A DNA stretch of 43,610 nt from Dendronalium phyllosphericum CENA369 (GTDB lineage: Bacteria > Cyanobacteriota > Cyanobacteriia > Cyanobacteriales > Nostocaceae), in NCBI RefSeq assembly GCF_016056275.1, contig NZ_JAECZA010000217.1:1-43610 (forward strand), written 5' to 3'. Shown here piece by piece: positions 8,453 through 17,413 of the stretch (position 1 is the stretch's first letter; each line of letters begins with the position of its first letter). The position numbers were made by a program, and so were the translations under genes. The notes beneath the pieces are model-generated. The model made no database searches. It saw only the letters and a list, made by a program, of their open reading frames with translations, and had not been told where the DNA came from.

Positions 8453-9555
8453 AAAGAACCTCCAGACAAACGGTAAGTTTCATCTTCCCCAATAACATCA
8501 TTAACTGCTTCCGAATGGGTTGTAAAGATAAACTGGCTAGTAGGAGCAATTTTAGGAAGCTGATTCACTAACATTTGTGCCGCTGGGGGATGCAAGTTCA
8601 AATCAATCTCATCAATCAATACAACTGAGTATGCTATCTGTTGTCTGACAAACTCATACAAAATAGGAAAAACTGCTTGCTCACCTGCTGACATTTCTAC
8701 AATGTCATATCGTCTATGTCCATCCGAGAGCAAAAAATAAGTGTTTTCCTCTGTTGGTGAATCAATACTTGGTATATGTTGCTCTAGTCCCCAAAAAGAG
8801 CGCTCTGGAAAAATTTTTTTGTAATAACGCTCCAGATTTTTTAGATAATCATTTGAATAAGTATTTCCACCTTGCTCTTGTTTACGTCTCCAAGCAATTA
8901 GATATTGACGAAGTTGACCTACACCTAATTCAAAAGAAACTCCTCCACTGCGCTCCCTTGATTCTCTACTTGTTTCGTTATGAGCGTTTGACCCAAGGTT
9001 ACGAAATTGATCGAACCAAAAAACACCTGGAAGTTTTGAAAACTGGGAGCGTACAGATTGTTCTCCCTTATTAAGAAACCATTGAGCATAAGAACGACCT
9101 CGAAATTGTAAGCGCTCTTGCTGATCCTTTCCAACTGTTGTCCAATAATCCCCGGTTAATAGCAATTGGACAGAACGACTATTGCCAGGTTCAACAAAAC
9201 GATTGTCTTTTTTGAATTCACTTGGTTGTGCTTCAAACCATTGCTGAGCTATCTGACGTGTTGCCTCCAATTCATCATTTTCAAAGGAAACTTCTAATTC
9301 AATGCGTGGTGTTCCACTTTTCCAATAGCGTTCTGGAAGAAAGCCTATCCAGTCAAATGATTCTATTTTTTGAATTTTTCCGGTGGCAAGTGCAAGTGGC
9401 AGTGCTATTGCTTGCAATAAAGTTGTTTTTCCTGTCCCATTGTCTCCAAGAACGAGAAATTGGTTACTTACCTCTTCAAGGGTATGATTTTTAAATGAAA
9501 CATCAAGTTTGTCAAACAACTTAAAGTTCTGAATAGAAATAGACTCTACTTTCAT
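8443..9555 (-). CDS. AAA/SMC-like ATPase of a two-gene defence-type module (AriA/OLD-like)
   Basis: From the ATG at 9553-9555 (AGGGAAG six bases upstream) the protein has 370 residues; an upstream TTG would add seven. It has an ABC/SMC-type split ATPase: N-terminal ISIQNFKLFDKL, Walker A LGDNGTGKTT (about 36-45), an ABC-like signature EMSAGEQA, Walker B VVLIDEIDLNLHP (about 311-323), and H-loop FIFTTHSEAV with His about 347. The intervening region lacks a long coiled coil. This architecture is that of AAA_15/AAA_21 ATPases in OLD, Septu, retron and PARIS systems. It overlaps the TOPRIM-like gene, so the pair likely forms a complex in which the ATPase restrains or activates the nuclease. Confidence 0.75.
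   Translation of the reverse strand: MKVESISIQNFKLFDKLDVSFKNHTLEEVSNQFLVLGDNGTGKTTLLQAIALPLALATGKIQKIESFDWIGFLPERYWKSGTPRIELEVSFENDELEATRQIAQQWFEAQPSEFKKDNRFVEPGNSRSVQLLLTGDYWTTVGKDQQERLQFRGRSYAQWFLNKGEQSVRSQFSKLPGVFWFDQFRNLGSNAHNETSRESRERSGGVSFELGVGQLRQYLIAWRRKQEQGGNTYSNDYLKNLERYYKKIFPERSFWGLEQHIPSIDSPTEENTYFLLSDGHRRYDIVEMSAGEQAVFPILYEFVRQQIAYSVVLIDEIDLNLHPPAAQMLVNQLPKIAPTSQFIFTTHSEAVNDVIGEDETYRLSGGSLCL
8459..8463 (-). promoter_or_regulatory. Strong ribosome binding site fixing the GTG start of the TOPRIM gene
   Basis: The minus strand reads GGAGG, six bases, then GTG (8450-8452). The site lies inside the last codons of the ATPase gene, which supports translational coupling and a defined protein ratio. 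Confidence 0.7.
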
Positions 9556-9704
9556 AACAATCTTCCCTGTAGGCAAGGCTATTGATCAAGTTTTACACCA
9601 ACTTTCGCCATAATCAATTACTTGTACCTGAAAACCTTTAACAGTGGTATAAATCTTGTTGTATTAGGGTAAAAACTTTTTATACCAGTTAGGGAATCGC
9701 CTCT

Positions 9705-10313
9705 TCACCTTGACTCTTCAGCTATAGTACTTTCCCCTTCTGATTCAACAAGCTGAAAATTCACTTTGTTGTATAAATCTTGCAAGGAAATTTCAAAGGG
9801 TACTGTTGCAAGTGCGATCGCTTCATCATATTCACGAAGCGTCCATTGCTTCTTACCAATCTTAGAAAATTGCTCTACATGAATTCTATTTTGGTCAATT
9901 AATAGATATTCTTGGAAGGTAGAAATTGTTCGGTAAGCCTCAAATTTATCTTCGCGATCGTAACCTTTGGTCGATTTTGATAAAACCTCAACAATCACTT
10001 GAGGATTTGTAATCATATCTGTACGGTTATTGAAATATGCTGGCTCACCCGCCACAATCATTACATCAGGGTAAGTATAAATGCGTTTCTGGGGAATCCA
10101 CAAACGCAAATCAACTGCAAAAACTTCGTAGTTCTGTTGTCTGAACGCAAAATTTAAAGCAGAACCTAGATTGAGTGAGATTCGATTGTGATTGGCTGTT
10201 CCACCTAGCATTGGAATTATTTTTCCATCAATATATTCGCTGTTGTAATCAGCAACTTCCTCTAGTTTCAAATATTCTTCTGGGGTATAGTATCGCTGTT
10301 TTGTTACTTGCAT
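9705..10313 (-). CDS. Uma2 family endonuclease (DUF820)
   Basis: The 202-residue product matches the Uma2/DUF820 family, which is greatly expanded in cyanobacteria. The N-terminal YYTPEEYLKLEEVADYNSEY and IDGKIIPM blocks are typical. The PD-(D/E)xK-like catalytic core is visible as TYPDVMIV (about 79-86), then VIVEVLSKST (about 106-115) and EYLLID. All key acids are present, so the fold looks intact. Biological function of this family is not established; many copies are near mobile DNA or defence genes. Here it follows the ATPase/TOPRIM pair on the same strand, 129 bp from the ATPase start, but the gap argues against one operon. Confidence 0.85.
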   Translation of the reverse strand: MQVTKQRYYTPEEYLKLEEVADYNSEYIDGKIIPMLGGTANHNRISLNLGSALNFAFRQQNYEVFAVDLRLWIPQKRIYTYPDVMIVAGEPAYFNNRTDMITNPQVIVEVLSKSTKGYDREDKFEAYRTISTFQEYLLIDQNRIHVEQFSKIGKKQWTLREYDEAIALATVPFEISLQDLYNKVNFQLVESEGESTIAEESR

Positions 10314-10344
10314 AGTTTTATCATCCCATCAATTTAATTTTTAA

Positions 10345-11475
10345 TTATCCCCACAATCTCCTACCCGCTTTGCCATTTAATCTTTCATGAGCATCTTCTA
10401 ACAAAGCAGGAATATCTAACTTTTCCGGACAGCGGGGCAAACAATCACCGCATTCTATACAGCGGTTGGCTTTCATTCCAGGGAACCAATGACCGGCATT
10501 TTCAAACATGCCGTAGCGATATTTTCCATAGTCGGTCATATCATATGCTACTGCCAAATTTCGTAACCGTAATACCTCTGGAATATTGATATTTTCCGGA
10601 CAAGGTAAACACGCGTAACACTGGCTACATTTATCAGTTTCTAAAGCAGCTTTTTGATGATTTTCTAATCGTTCAAATGCTGCAATTTCTGCTGGCGTTA
10701 ATTCACTATCACACTCAGAAACTCGTAAGGGTTCGATTAATTCATCTGGCTTTGCTGGCCCGACACTCAGAGTAGTAATGCGGTTGTCACTCAGCAAAAA
10801 ACGATAGTTTAATTCTAAAGGTGAAAACGGTTGACACAAGTCTTTTAAAGTTTGTGGTGGCGTGTATAAGCGTCCTCCCTTATCAGCAGGGGAGATTATA
10901 AAAACGCCCATATCTTTTTGAGCAGCTAGCTGAATTGCTGATGCGTTGCGTTGAAAGAAATAGTAATAATGCAGATTGACAAATTCAAAAAAATCTGTGT
11001 TTATTGCTGCCAAAATCACCTCTAATGGCCCGTGGGTGGAAAAACCAACGTGTCGCACTCGACCATCAGCAATGGCTTCCTGAACGGCTTGCATACAGCC
11101 ATTTTTGGCTTGCACCCACTCTAAATGTTCCCAAGTATTTAAGCCATGAATTCCCAAGCAATCTAAATAATCCAGATTTAATCGTTGTAGGGATTCATCA
11201 ATGTAGCGGCGCATACTATCAGCGTCGGCTGTGGGCGGGATTTTGGTAGTGACATGAAGCTGTGAACGAGACACTAACAACCCAGCTTTGATGGCACTAC
11301 CAAGAAACTCCTCACTTTTGCCGTAACCTCTGGCTGTTTCTAGATGATTTATTCCCAGCGCTAAGGCTTTGGCAATGGTCTGCCGAGCATTTTCGACATC
11401 AGCTAGGTAGCGCATTGTTCCCAAAGAAAAAACTGAGAGGCGTAAATTTGTTTTTCCAAAGCGTCGGTATTGCAT
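10345..11475 (-). CDS. Aldo/keto reductase with C-terminal 2[4Fe-4S] ferredoxin domain
   Basis: The 376-residue protein has an AKR TIM-barrel over about 1-270. The catalytic tetrad area is visible as HLETARGYGKSE (Tyr51), TTKIPP and CLGIHG. A ferredoxin-like tail follows with two cysteine clusters, CSQCYACLPCP (about 284-294) and CIECGDCLPRCP (about 339-350). The fusion is common in cyanobacteria and anaerobes and suggests electrons pass between Fe-S centres and a nicotinamide-type reaction. The physiological substrate is unknown. The first cluster has only two residues between its third and fourth cysteines, which is usual for this subfamily. Confidence 0.88.
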   Translation of the reverse strand: MQYRRFGKTNLRLSVFSLGTMRYLADVENARQTIAKALALGINHLETARGYGKSEEFLGSAIKAGLLVSRSQLHVTTKIPPTADADSMRRYIDESLQRLNLDYLDCLGIHGLNTWEHLEWVQAKNGCMQAVQEAIADGRVRHVGFSTHGPLEVILAAINTDFFEFVNLHYYYFFQRNASAIQLAAQKDMGVFIISPADKGGRLYTPPQTLKDLCQPFSPLELNYRFLLSDNRITTLSVGPAKPDELIEPLRVSECDSELTPAEIAAFERLENHQKAALETDKCSQCYACLPCPENINIPEVLRLRNLAVAYDMTDYGKYRYGMFENAGHWFPGMKANRCIECGDCLPRCPEKLDIPALLEDAHERLNGKAGRRLWG

Positions 11476-11625
11476 TACTTAAGTGCTGAGTGAAGAGTGA
11501 AGAAATAATTAGATTTTCATCTCTTCTTTAAGATTTACGCAAAATCATTGAAAAATGACTGACAAAAGACATAAAGAAACAGAGATGAGAGACAAATTTG
11601 GCTTAAGTCCTGATTCTTTATTCTT

Positions 11626-11657
11626 GACTCAGCACTCAGTACTCAGCACTCAGCACT
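11626..11657. repeat. Heptanucleotide STRR, unit CACTCAG
   Basis: About four and a half copies of the 7-bp unit CACTCAG with small variations lie between two minus-strand genes. The same unit recurs near 22612 (opposite orientation) and 33895. Confidence 0.8.
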
Positions 11658-11660
11658 TTT

Positions 11661-12158
11661 CTAGCTATCACCATTACCAAAGCGCTTGATTAAATCTTCA
11701 GGACGAAGATTGGAAATAAATTCACGAAAAGCTTGCTGTTCTGCTTCATCAGCGTCGCGGTCAACAGGGATTGAAGCATCAGCAACAACTTCTTCCATTA
11801 CCCAAATAGGGGTATTAGTACGGAGGGCGATCGCGATCGCATCGCTAGGACGCGCGTCAATTTCTTTTTTGACTTCGCCTTGTTGAACAATTAAAGCTGC
11901 ATAAAATGTATCCTTTTGTAAGGAATGAATAATAACGCGTTCTAGAGTCATATTCCATGTCTCTAAAATATTCACAATTAAGTCGTGGGTTAAAGGTCTG
12001 GGAGGCTTTTGATTCTCCAGGGCACTCATAATTGCTCTAGCCTGTTCTTGACCAATATAAATTGGCAAAGCACGCCGATCTGAGGCATCTTTCAAAAGTA
12101 CGATCGGGCTGCGGGTTATGGCATCTAATGCTATACCAGCGACTTTCATTTCAATCAT
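11661..12158 (-). CDS. Bifunctional nuclease family protein (DUF151)
   Basis: The 165-residue product is a full-length DUF151/BFN protein. Diagnostic parts are the start MIEMKVAGIALD, the acid/hydrophobic PIYIGQEQARAI (about 32-43), the central HDLIVNILETW and the conserved DARPSDAIAIALR (about 102-114). Homologues in plants have combined RNase and DNase activity, and the bacterial role is uncertain. The gene is divergent from ribE, with 337 bp between them. ATG at 12156-12158 gives MIEM; the inner ATG three codons later is possible. The acidic tail VDRDADEAEQQ is typical of cyanobacterial members. Confidence 0.88.
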   Translation of the reverse strand: MIEMKVAGIALDAITRSPIVLLKDASDRRALPIYIGQEQARAIMSALENQKPPRPLTHDLIVNILETWNMTLERVIIHSLQKDTFYAALIVQQGEVKKEIDARPSDAIAIALRTNTPIWVMEEVVADASIPVDRDADEAEQQAFREFISNLRPEDLIKRFGNGDS

Positions 12159-12495
12159 TGACTAAGCCTCTACAATCCTTTGAGCGATTAGACTCTTTGT
12201 AACAATTAAGACTCTTTTGGGTAAGTATTTGACGGGAATAAACATAAGCATTGTTCTCTATAATTGCTTCTATTAAACTCCGAACTTGTTGTGAACACCA
12301 GAGTAAGTTAAATTGGTCTGTTTAGACAATAACCTTCTTAACCAAGTATGCCTTGTGAAGGATGCGAATGTGTTAAGATTTCTAATAATTAGTTAGGTCA
12401 GAAATTATACTTAGATTTTAGGCATTCTTGTGAGAATTACCAGTTGATTTTAGACAAAATTAGGCAATAAATAGAGTTAGTTTTACAAAAGAGCC
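12159..12495. other. Divergent intergenic region upstream of ribE
   Basis: This 337-bp AT-rich gap serves two divergent genes. A TTATACTTAG stretch at about 12405-12414 could be a -10 for ribE. I looked for the conserved elements of an FMN riboswitch and did not find them. Confidence 0.4.
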
Positions 12496-13176
12496 GTGTT
12501 TACAGGATTAATTCAAGCATTAGGAACGATGACACCCTTAGGGGACGATTCTTGGCAAATCACTTTTGTAAGTGAATCATCTGTTGTTATTATGCAAGAT
12601 TTGGCTTACGGTGACAGCGTTGCTGTAGATGGGGTTTGCCTGACAGTAGAAGAAGTTTTAAAAGATGGGTTTATTGCCACTGCTTCACCAGAAACTCTAC
12701 GTCGGACGACTCTAGGAAACGAGCAAACACAACAGAGATTCGTCAACTTAGAAGCTTCGTTGCGGGTGGGCAGTAAAGTTGGAGGTCATTTTGTGATGGG
12801 CCATGTAGACGGCATAGGTAGATTGCTAAGGGCAGAACAAACGGCTAGTTCTTGGGAAATGACCTTTAATGCATCCGAGGCGATCGCGCGGTACATTGTC
12901 CCCAAAGGTAGTATAGCTGTAAATGGCATTAGCCTGACAGTGGCTGCCTACGAACCGGAACTATCTCAGTTCGCAGTGGCGGTAATTCCTCTTACCTATG
13001 CCGAGACAAATCTCCGCTATCTTGTCCCTGGCAGTTTCGTTAATCTAGAAGGAGATATTCTAGGCAAATACGTAGAAAAATTTCTTTACCCTGCTAAAAC
13101 AAATCATCAAGTAGCAGATGAAATCAGTTTAGATACTATTACACCCGCATTCTTAACAGAACACGGGTATTTGTGA
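12496..13176 (+). CDS. ribE: Riboflavin synthase, alpha subunit
   Basis: The 226-residue protein converts two 6,7-dimethyl-8-ribityllumazines to riboflavin. It begins at a GTG with the hallmark MFTGLIQALG and has the expected two lumazine-binding repeats: first SVAVDGVCLTVEEV (about 41-54), second SIAVNGISLTVAAY (about 139-152). The interrepeat GHFVMGHVDGIG (about 97-108) is also typical. All of this is normal for the family. It is monocistronic here, with other rib genes elsewhere, and converges on the M23 peptidase gene across a short repeat-containing gap. Confidence 0.95.
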   Translation: MFTGLIQALGTMTPLGDDSWQITFVSESSVVIMQDLAYGDSVAVDGVCLTVEEVLKDGFIATASPETLRRTTLGNEQTQQRFVNLEASLRVGSKVGGHFVMGHVDGIGRLLRAEQTASSWEMTFNASEAIARYIVPKGSIAVNGISLTVAAYEPELSQFAVAVIPLTYAETNLRYLVPGSFVNLEGDILGKYVEKFLYPAKTNHQVADEISLDTITPAFLTEHGYL

Positions 13177-13239
13177 TTGGGTATTGGGGATTGGGTATTT
13201 AAGATTGAGGATAGAAGAATTTATGACTATAATCTTTTT

Positions 13240-13273
13240 CCCAGTCCCCAGTCCCCAGTCCCCAGTCCCCAGC
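13240..13273. repeat. Heptanucleotide STRR, unit CCCAGTC
   Basis: Between the convergent ribE and M23 genes the unit CCCAGTC repeats about five times. The period is 7 bp as in the other intergenic repeats of this window, but the unit differs. Confidence 0.8.
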
Positions 13274-13274
13274 C

Positions 13275-14939
13275 TCAACTGCCCGATCGTTGTGTCAACT
13301 GGGCTGTCTGTAGGGTTTGCACCAACTGGCTTAGACCTGCCTGTAATTCAGTGCTTGGGTCAACAGCAACCCATCCATCTTGTGTGAGGTGGCGGACTTC
13401 AAAGTGCAGGTGAGGCCCTGTGGAAGCCCCGGTGCTGCCAACTCGCCCAATCATAACTCCTGGTTCTACCCATTGACCGGGTTTAACTAAGATTTCTGAC
13501 ATATGACCGTAAAGGGTTTGTTCGGTAGAATTGTGCTGAATGACAACGGCTAATCCATAACCACCCATCCAGTCAGCAGATTCTACTTGACCTCTTGTCG
13601 CTGCTAAAATTGGCGTTCCCATAGGCACGCCTAAATCTGTACCAGCGTGGAAGCGTTGAGTGCCTGTGATTGGATGAACTCGCCAACCGAATAAAGAAGT
13701 AATAGGAGCGGGTATAGAAAGAGGATAAACCATTCCTGTACCGCCAGCATAAGCGATCGCCCGACTGAAGGGGATTTGTGGCAATACTGATGCTAGTGCA
13801 AAATCGTAAGACACGTTGCTAGGGCGGGGTGCGACGTTACCATCTGCCATTGGTGGGGGCAAAGTACCAGCACTCGGTGCGATCGCAGATGTACTTACTC
13901 TTGTGGTGGCAAAATCGTTAGGGTTAGGAATAAATCGATTGGGACGATATGTAGTCTTACTGTCACTAATAGCCACGGTGCGAGGAGCGCGCCATTCAGT
14001 GTTTCTGCTATTGGTGGCTAGCTGCCTAACTGGTGGAACGTTTGCTAGTTGAGCATTTTGACTTTTTTTGATCCAACTGGGTGCTGGTTTCGTGTTAGTA
14101 TCTGCTAAACGATCGCGTGACGGTGTTTTCGCACAAATACCGGCTGATAAATTTTGCCCAGACGGCAAAACAGCTCGACAACCGCTAGAACGTTCTGTAA
14201 GTACTACCGAGTTAGGTGCTTGATAAGTAGCTGTAGTATCGGTGTTGTAATTGGTGGGGTCTATGTAGGAATTATTGTAATCCTTGGTTTTCCCTGCCGT
14301 TGTAATATTAGGCTGGTTCGAGTTATTTGCTGGTTGGGCAACTTCCGGAAGTTTCTCAGGTAAAGAACGAGGAGTAATAGGTTTTTCTTGTCTGAAACTC
14401 GTTCTTGGTTGGGAAACTTCAACTTTGGGTTTTTCCTCACTGACACTCGCGGGGGTGACTGAGGAAGTTTTTGCCTGAGTTGTTGACTTTCTCACGCGAA
14501 CTACAGGCTCGGAAGCCTCGATTTTAGGTTGAGATTGTCGCCCTGTTAGTTGAACTTCAGCCCGCTCAATTGTGGTTTTCTGTAACCGCGACTGACTCCT
14601 GTTGACTGGTGCTGTTGATTGAGAAACCTCTGACCTACGCAATTTCTTTGTGAGTGTGGCTCGTCGTTCGGCGAAATTCGCCTGAGTGCGAGTGGATTCT
14701 GGCGCAGCAGTATCTTTTTTTACTAAACTTGCAGCTGTTGGCTGGGAATTTTCAATAGTAGGAACTATGTTATCTATTTGTGTTTCCGTTTGAGCGTACA
14801 CTAAGCCACCGCTGAGGAGGCTAACACTACTCAACAAACATAGGCTCTGTGCTGGTAGGTTATAAGCCAAACGTTTTGTGCTTAAACCTCGCTGCCATAA
14901 GTAGTGCAAACGGTTAGGGGCGTTATTGCGCTGCGTCAT
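13275..14939 (-). CDS. M23 family peptidoglycan endopeptidase, secreted
   Basis: The 554-residue protein has an N-terminal signal peptide/anchor (hydrophobic segment about 28-48, ending LVYAQ). A long low-complexity Ser/Thr/Gln/Pro-rich linker follows (about 50-400), and then a C-terminal M23/LytM domain. The zinc site is visible: HAGTDLG (His and Asp), YGHMSEILV, and GPHLHFEVR (H-x-H). All expected metal ligands are present, so it is probably an active cell-wall hydrolase and not an EnvC/NlpD-type activator. The linker probably spans the thick cyanobacterial peptidoglycan. Its 3' end nearly abuts the STRR downstream of ribE. Confidence 0.92.
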   Translation of the reverse strand: MTQRNNAPNRLHYLWQRGLSTKRLAYNLPAQSLCLLSSVSLLSGGLVYAQTETQIDNIVPTIENSQPTAASLVKKDTAAPESTRTQANFAERRATLTKKLRRSEVSQSTAPVNRSQSRLQKTTIERAEVQLTGRQSQPKIEASEPVVRVRKSTTQAKTSSVTPASVSEEKPKVEVSQPRTSFRQEKPITPRSLPEKLPEVAQPANNSNQPNITTAGKTKDYNNSYIDPTNYNTDTTATYQAPNSVVLTERSSGCRAVLPSGQNLSAGICAKTPSRDRLADTNTKPAPSWIKKSQNAQLANVPPVRQLATNSRNTEWRAPRTVAISDSKTTYRPNRFIPNPNDFATTRVSTSAIAPSAGTLPPPMADGNVAPRPSNVSYDFALASVLPQIPFSRAIAYAGGTGMVYPLSIPAPITSLFGWRVHPITGTQRFHAGTDLGVPMGTPILAATRGQVESADWMGGYGLAVVIQHNSTEQTLYGHMSEILVKPGQWVEPGVMIGRVGSTGASTGPHLHFEVRHLTQDGWVAVDPSTELQAGLSQLVQTLQTAQLTQRSGS

Positions 14940-15201
14940 TTGTTCTCTCAGTTTTTTCTAGAGTAATCCTAAAGGTAGACGTATTTACATTTGTGCTGAT
15001 TCAATGAAGTTGCCTTCGGGTTCATATTTTTTAAAGTTATCCGATATGAGTTGCTGCCCAACCATGACTTTCGTCATGATGTGGAAGTTTACTTTTCGGT
15101 ACTCCAGCATTAATCATTTTGCGGATTACTCCATAATTAGCCTCAAGAGATGATTTCTGTGGTTTGTTTTGCTTGAGCAAAATTTTAGACAAACCTAACA
15201 G
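14940..15201. other. Intergenic gap upstream of the M23 gene
   Basis: 262 bp between two minus-strand genes. No ORF or RNA was seen. A short imperfect dyad, ATGACTTTCGTCAT, lies around 15064-15077. Confidence 0.35.
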
Positions 15202-16014
15202 TTAAACAGAAGACTTGCTATATCCCAAACTGATTATACCGGGTTCAACTGAAATGTCAGGTCTTACTGATTCATTTGTATTAGCAGTTTCCATTCTTAA
15301 CTGGAGATTTCCTTGAGAAGTGACTCCAACCACAACGCCTGCACAGTTGTTAATGTATACCTTATCGCCCATGTTGGTTAGCAAATCTAAATAGCGAGAC
15401 AAGAGTATGCTTATTCCTTCTTGACAAAGGCAGTGCATACCGGATTCTATTCCCTGTAAAACTGTGCAGGTTAGCATTTCTAGACAAGAAATTGGTTTAG
15501 TAGCTTGAGTAGCTTGCCATAATTCTAAATTGATGCCGGTTTCTGGTACTGGGTTTGCCCAGTTAACGCCAACACCAATTACTGCTTGCGCGATCTGTCC
15601 GTGGCTGACTTTAGTTTCAGTCAAGATGCCGCCTAGTTTGCGACCATCTAAAACTAAGTCGTTGGGCCATTTAATCCCAACACTTACCCCGCACTGGCGC
15701 AATTGTGCGGCAATTCCCCAAGCACTTGCTAAAGTTAGTTGGTGGCTGGCACTAGCTTCTAGTTTAGGAGCGATCGCAACCGAAAGATATAATCCTCCGG
15801 TATGAGAAATCCACTGTCGCCCCCATTGCCCCCGTCCGGCAGTCTGCTGAGTTGCGATCGCTACAGAACCAGCTTCAGCACCTTGCCCCAGTAAGTCCCA
15901 GAGAGTTTGGTTAGTTGAGGATACACTGTCAAAAATATGTAAAGAAAATGGTAAATTATTAGACTTATAGCTTTGTTTCCAGGAAGCTTCTAATATTTGC
16001 CGATTGAATTTCAC
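15202..16014 (-). CDS. birA: Biotin--[acetyl-CoA-carboxylase] ligase
   Basis: This 270-residue, monofunctional (no N-terminal HTH) biotin protein ligase attaches biotin to the AccB carrier protein. Diagnostic sequences are DSVSSTNQTLWD (about 28-39), the nucleotide/biotin-binding TQQTAGRGQWGRQW (about 55-68), GGLYLSVAI, and IKWPNDLVLDGRKLGGILTE (about 118-137). Length and motif order are normal. The start is GTG at 16012-16014. It is divergent from pgeF, 70 bp away. Because the repressor domain is absent, it should not regulate biotin genes as E. coli BirA does. Confidence 0.93.
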   Translation of the reverse strand: MKFNRQILEASWKQSYKSNNLPFSLHIFDSVSSTNQTLWDLLGQGAEAGSVAIATQQTAGRGQWGRQWISHTGGLYLSVAIAPKLEASASHQLTLASAWGIAAQLRQCGVSVGIKWPNDLVLDGRKLGGILTETKVSHGQIAQAVIGVGVNWANPVPETGINLELWQATQATKPISCLEMLTCTVLQGIESGMHCLCQEGISILLSRYLDLLTNMGDKVYINNCAGVVVGVTSQGNLQLRMETANTNESVRPDISVEPGIISLGYSKSSV

Positions 16015-16084
16015 AGCAGTTTCCCCAAATTGCGTTGTTCAAGTTAGCATGAATTGGCTGATTTCTGTTTAGGTTTGGTTAAAG

Positions 16085-16891
16085 ATGCACACTTGGCATT
16101 GGCACAATTGGCAAGGACTACCCTACCTGACTTGTAGTCTCTTAGAAGATTGGCATCACGGTTTCTTGACTCACCAGTTTTGGCCGCGATCGCCGCAAGA
16201 ATTAACAACTGTGCTGCAACCAGAAGCATTAGCTTATCGCTTGAAGCAAGTACATGGCAATACTGTTCTCACCCCCCAAGAAATTGATACTAAGTTAAGT
16301 ACTGGGGGAAATGATGTAGAAGGAGAAGGTGATTCTGCCCTAGCGTTAGCAGATGGTTTAATCAGCGAACAGCCTCTCCAAGCGTTGTGGGTAGCTAGTG
16401 CAGATTGCACGCCAGTGCTAATTGGCGATGTGAAAACCGGACAAGTTGCAGCACTACACGCAGGTTGGCGGGGTACAGCTAAGAAGATTGTGCCGCAAGC
16501 GATCGCCCGACTCAAAACCCAAGGCAGCAAATTGGACGATCTAAGAGTTGCCATGGGGCCGGCGATCGCTGGAGAAGTTTACCAAGTCTCAATCGAAGTG
16601 GCTGCGGAAATTGGAGCTAGCATTATACCAGATGAAGACCAACGTAAGATTGTTGAAGCATTATACAATCTGCCAAATTCACCTTTACTACACGACCCCG
16701 AAGCTGGAAAAGTTAGGTTGGATGTCCGGCGGGTGAATGCCTTACAGCTTGAAAGTTTGGGGATTAGTGCGGAACAAGTAGCGATCGCTCCTTACTGTAC
16801 TTACCAAACTCCAGAGCATTTCTTTTCTTACCGCCGCGAACAAGAGAAAAAAGTGCAATGGTCGGGGATTGTTAGTGGTAAAAAGGTGTAG
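16085..16891 (+). CDS. pgeF: Peptidoglycan editing factor PgeF (polyphenol oxidase/laccase-domain family)
   Basis: The 268-residue protein belongs to the YfiH/DUF152 family, whose member PgeF removes wrongly incorporated L-Ser residues from peptidoglycan precursors. The zinc ligands are recognisable: KQVHGN (His57), SADCTPVL (Cys108) and LHAGWRG (His125). The C-terminal CTYQTPEHFFSYRRE block is also typical. Length is normal. The neighbouring M23 peptidase gives a cell-wall context but is not co-transcribed. Confidence 0.9.
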   Translation: MHTWHWHNWQGLPYLTCSLLEDWHHGFLTHQFWPRSPQELTTVLQPEALAYRLKQVHGNTVLTPQEIDTKLSTGGNDVEGEGDSALALADGLISEQPLQALWVASADCTPVLIGDVKTGQVAALHAGWRGTAKKIVPQAIARLKTQGSKLDDLRVAMGPAIAGEVYQVSIEVAAEIGASIIPDEDQRKIVEALYNLPNSPLLHDPEAGKVRLDVRRVNALQLESLGISAEQVAIAPYCTYQTPEHFFSYRREQEKKVQWSGIVSGKKV

Positions 16892-16914
16892 CTGATGACT
16901 GATGACTATTCAAG

Positions 16915-17367
16915 CTAAATCCTCAACACAGGATAGTTAGAATGCTCAGGATTTGGGATAAGGCGCTGATTTTTACAGTTAACTAGTAAATCCAGCGTTT
17001 CTAGTACCGTTTGTCCAATCAAAACTATATTACCTGTAACCAATGTTGCTTCAGTAGTTTCCCGTCCGGCTAATTCAATAATTACAGGTTCAGTCACACC
17101 CATAGATTCTTCACTGCCATTGGCGTATTGGGCAATCTGCTGTCCTCGAATTCTCAAACCAAGTTGCTGCACAACGGACACAGGTAGTACAGTACGTACT
17201 GCTCCAGTATCCACTAGTGCTTCGGTTTCATACATCCGCAGCATATTAGGATTGAGCATTCCTCGGCTGACAAGCGCTTCATCAATGGCATTGGTGAGTT
17301 TTACTTTGACTCGAACTGCACCCATAGGTTGATTGCTGGCAGGATTGTAACTATTGACATCTACCAT
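16915..17367 (-). CDS. Retropepsin-like clan AA aspartic protease
   Basis: The 150-residue protein carries the aspartic-protease triad in EALVDTGAVRTVLP (49-62, Asp53-Thr54-Gly55) and a second conserved hydrophobic-Gly strand, IVLIGQTVLETLDLLV. This fits the single-domain, dimeric retropepsin-like families of cyanobacteria. A Thr follows the catalytic Asp as in retropepsins. There is no signal peptide, so it should be cytoplasmic. Its natural substrate is unknown. It follows csaB (17414 onward) on the same strand with a 46-bp gap, but I infer no functional link. Confidence 0.82.
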   Translation of the reverse strand: MVDVNSYNPASNQPMGAVRVKVKLTNAIDEALVSRGMLNPNMLRMYETEALVDTGAVRTVLPVSVVQQLGLRIRGQQIAQYANGSEESMGVTEPVIIELAGRETTEATLVTGNIVLIGQTVLETLDLLVNCKNQRLIPNPEHSNYPVLRI

Positions 17368-17413
17368 AATCTGTGTATTTGAGAAAATTATTGTATTTAT
17401 ACTGTAATTAAGT

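Noticed and set aside
12159-12495. Possible FMN riboswitch before riboflavin synthase
   Set aside because: None of the conserved RFN helices or loop sequences could be found.
13177-13413. Short ORFs following ribE
   Set aside because: They run through the CCCAGTC repeat and the antisense of the M23 gene.
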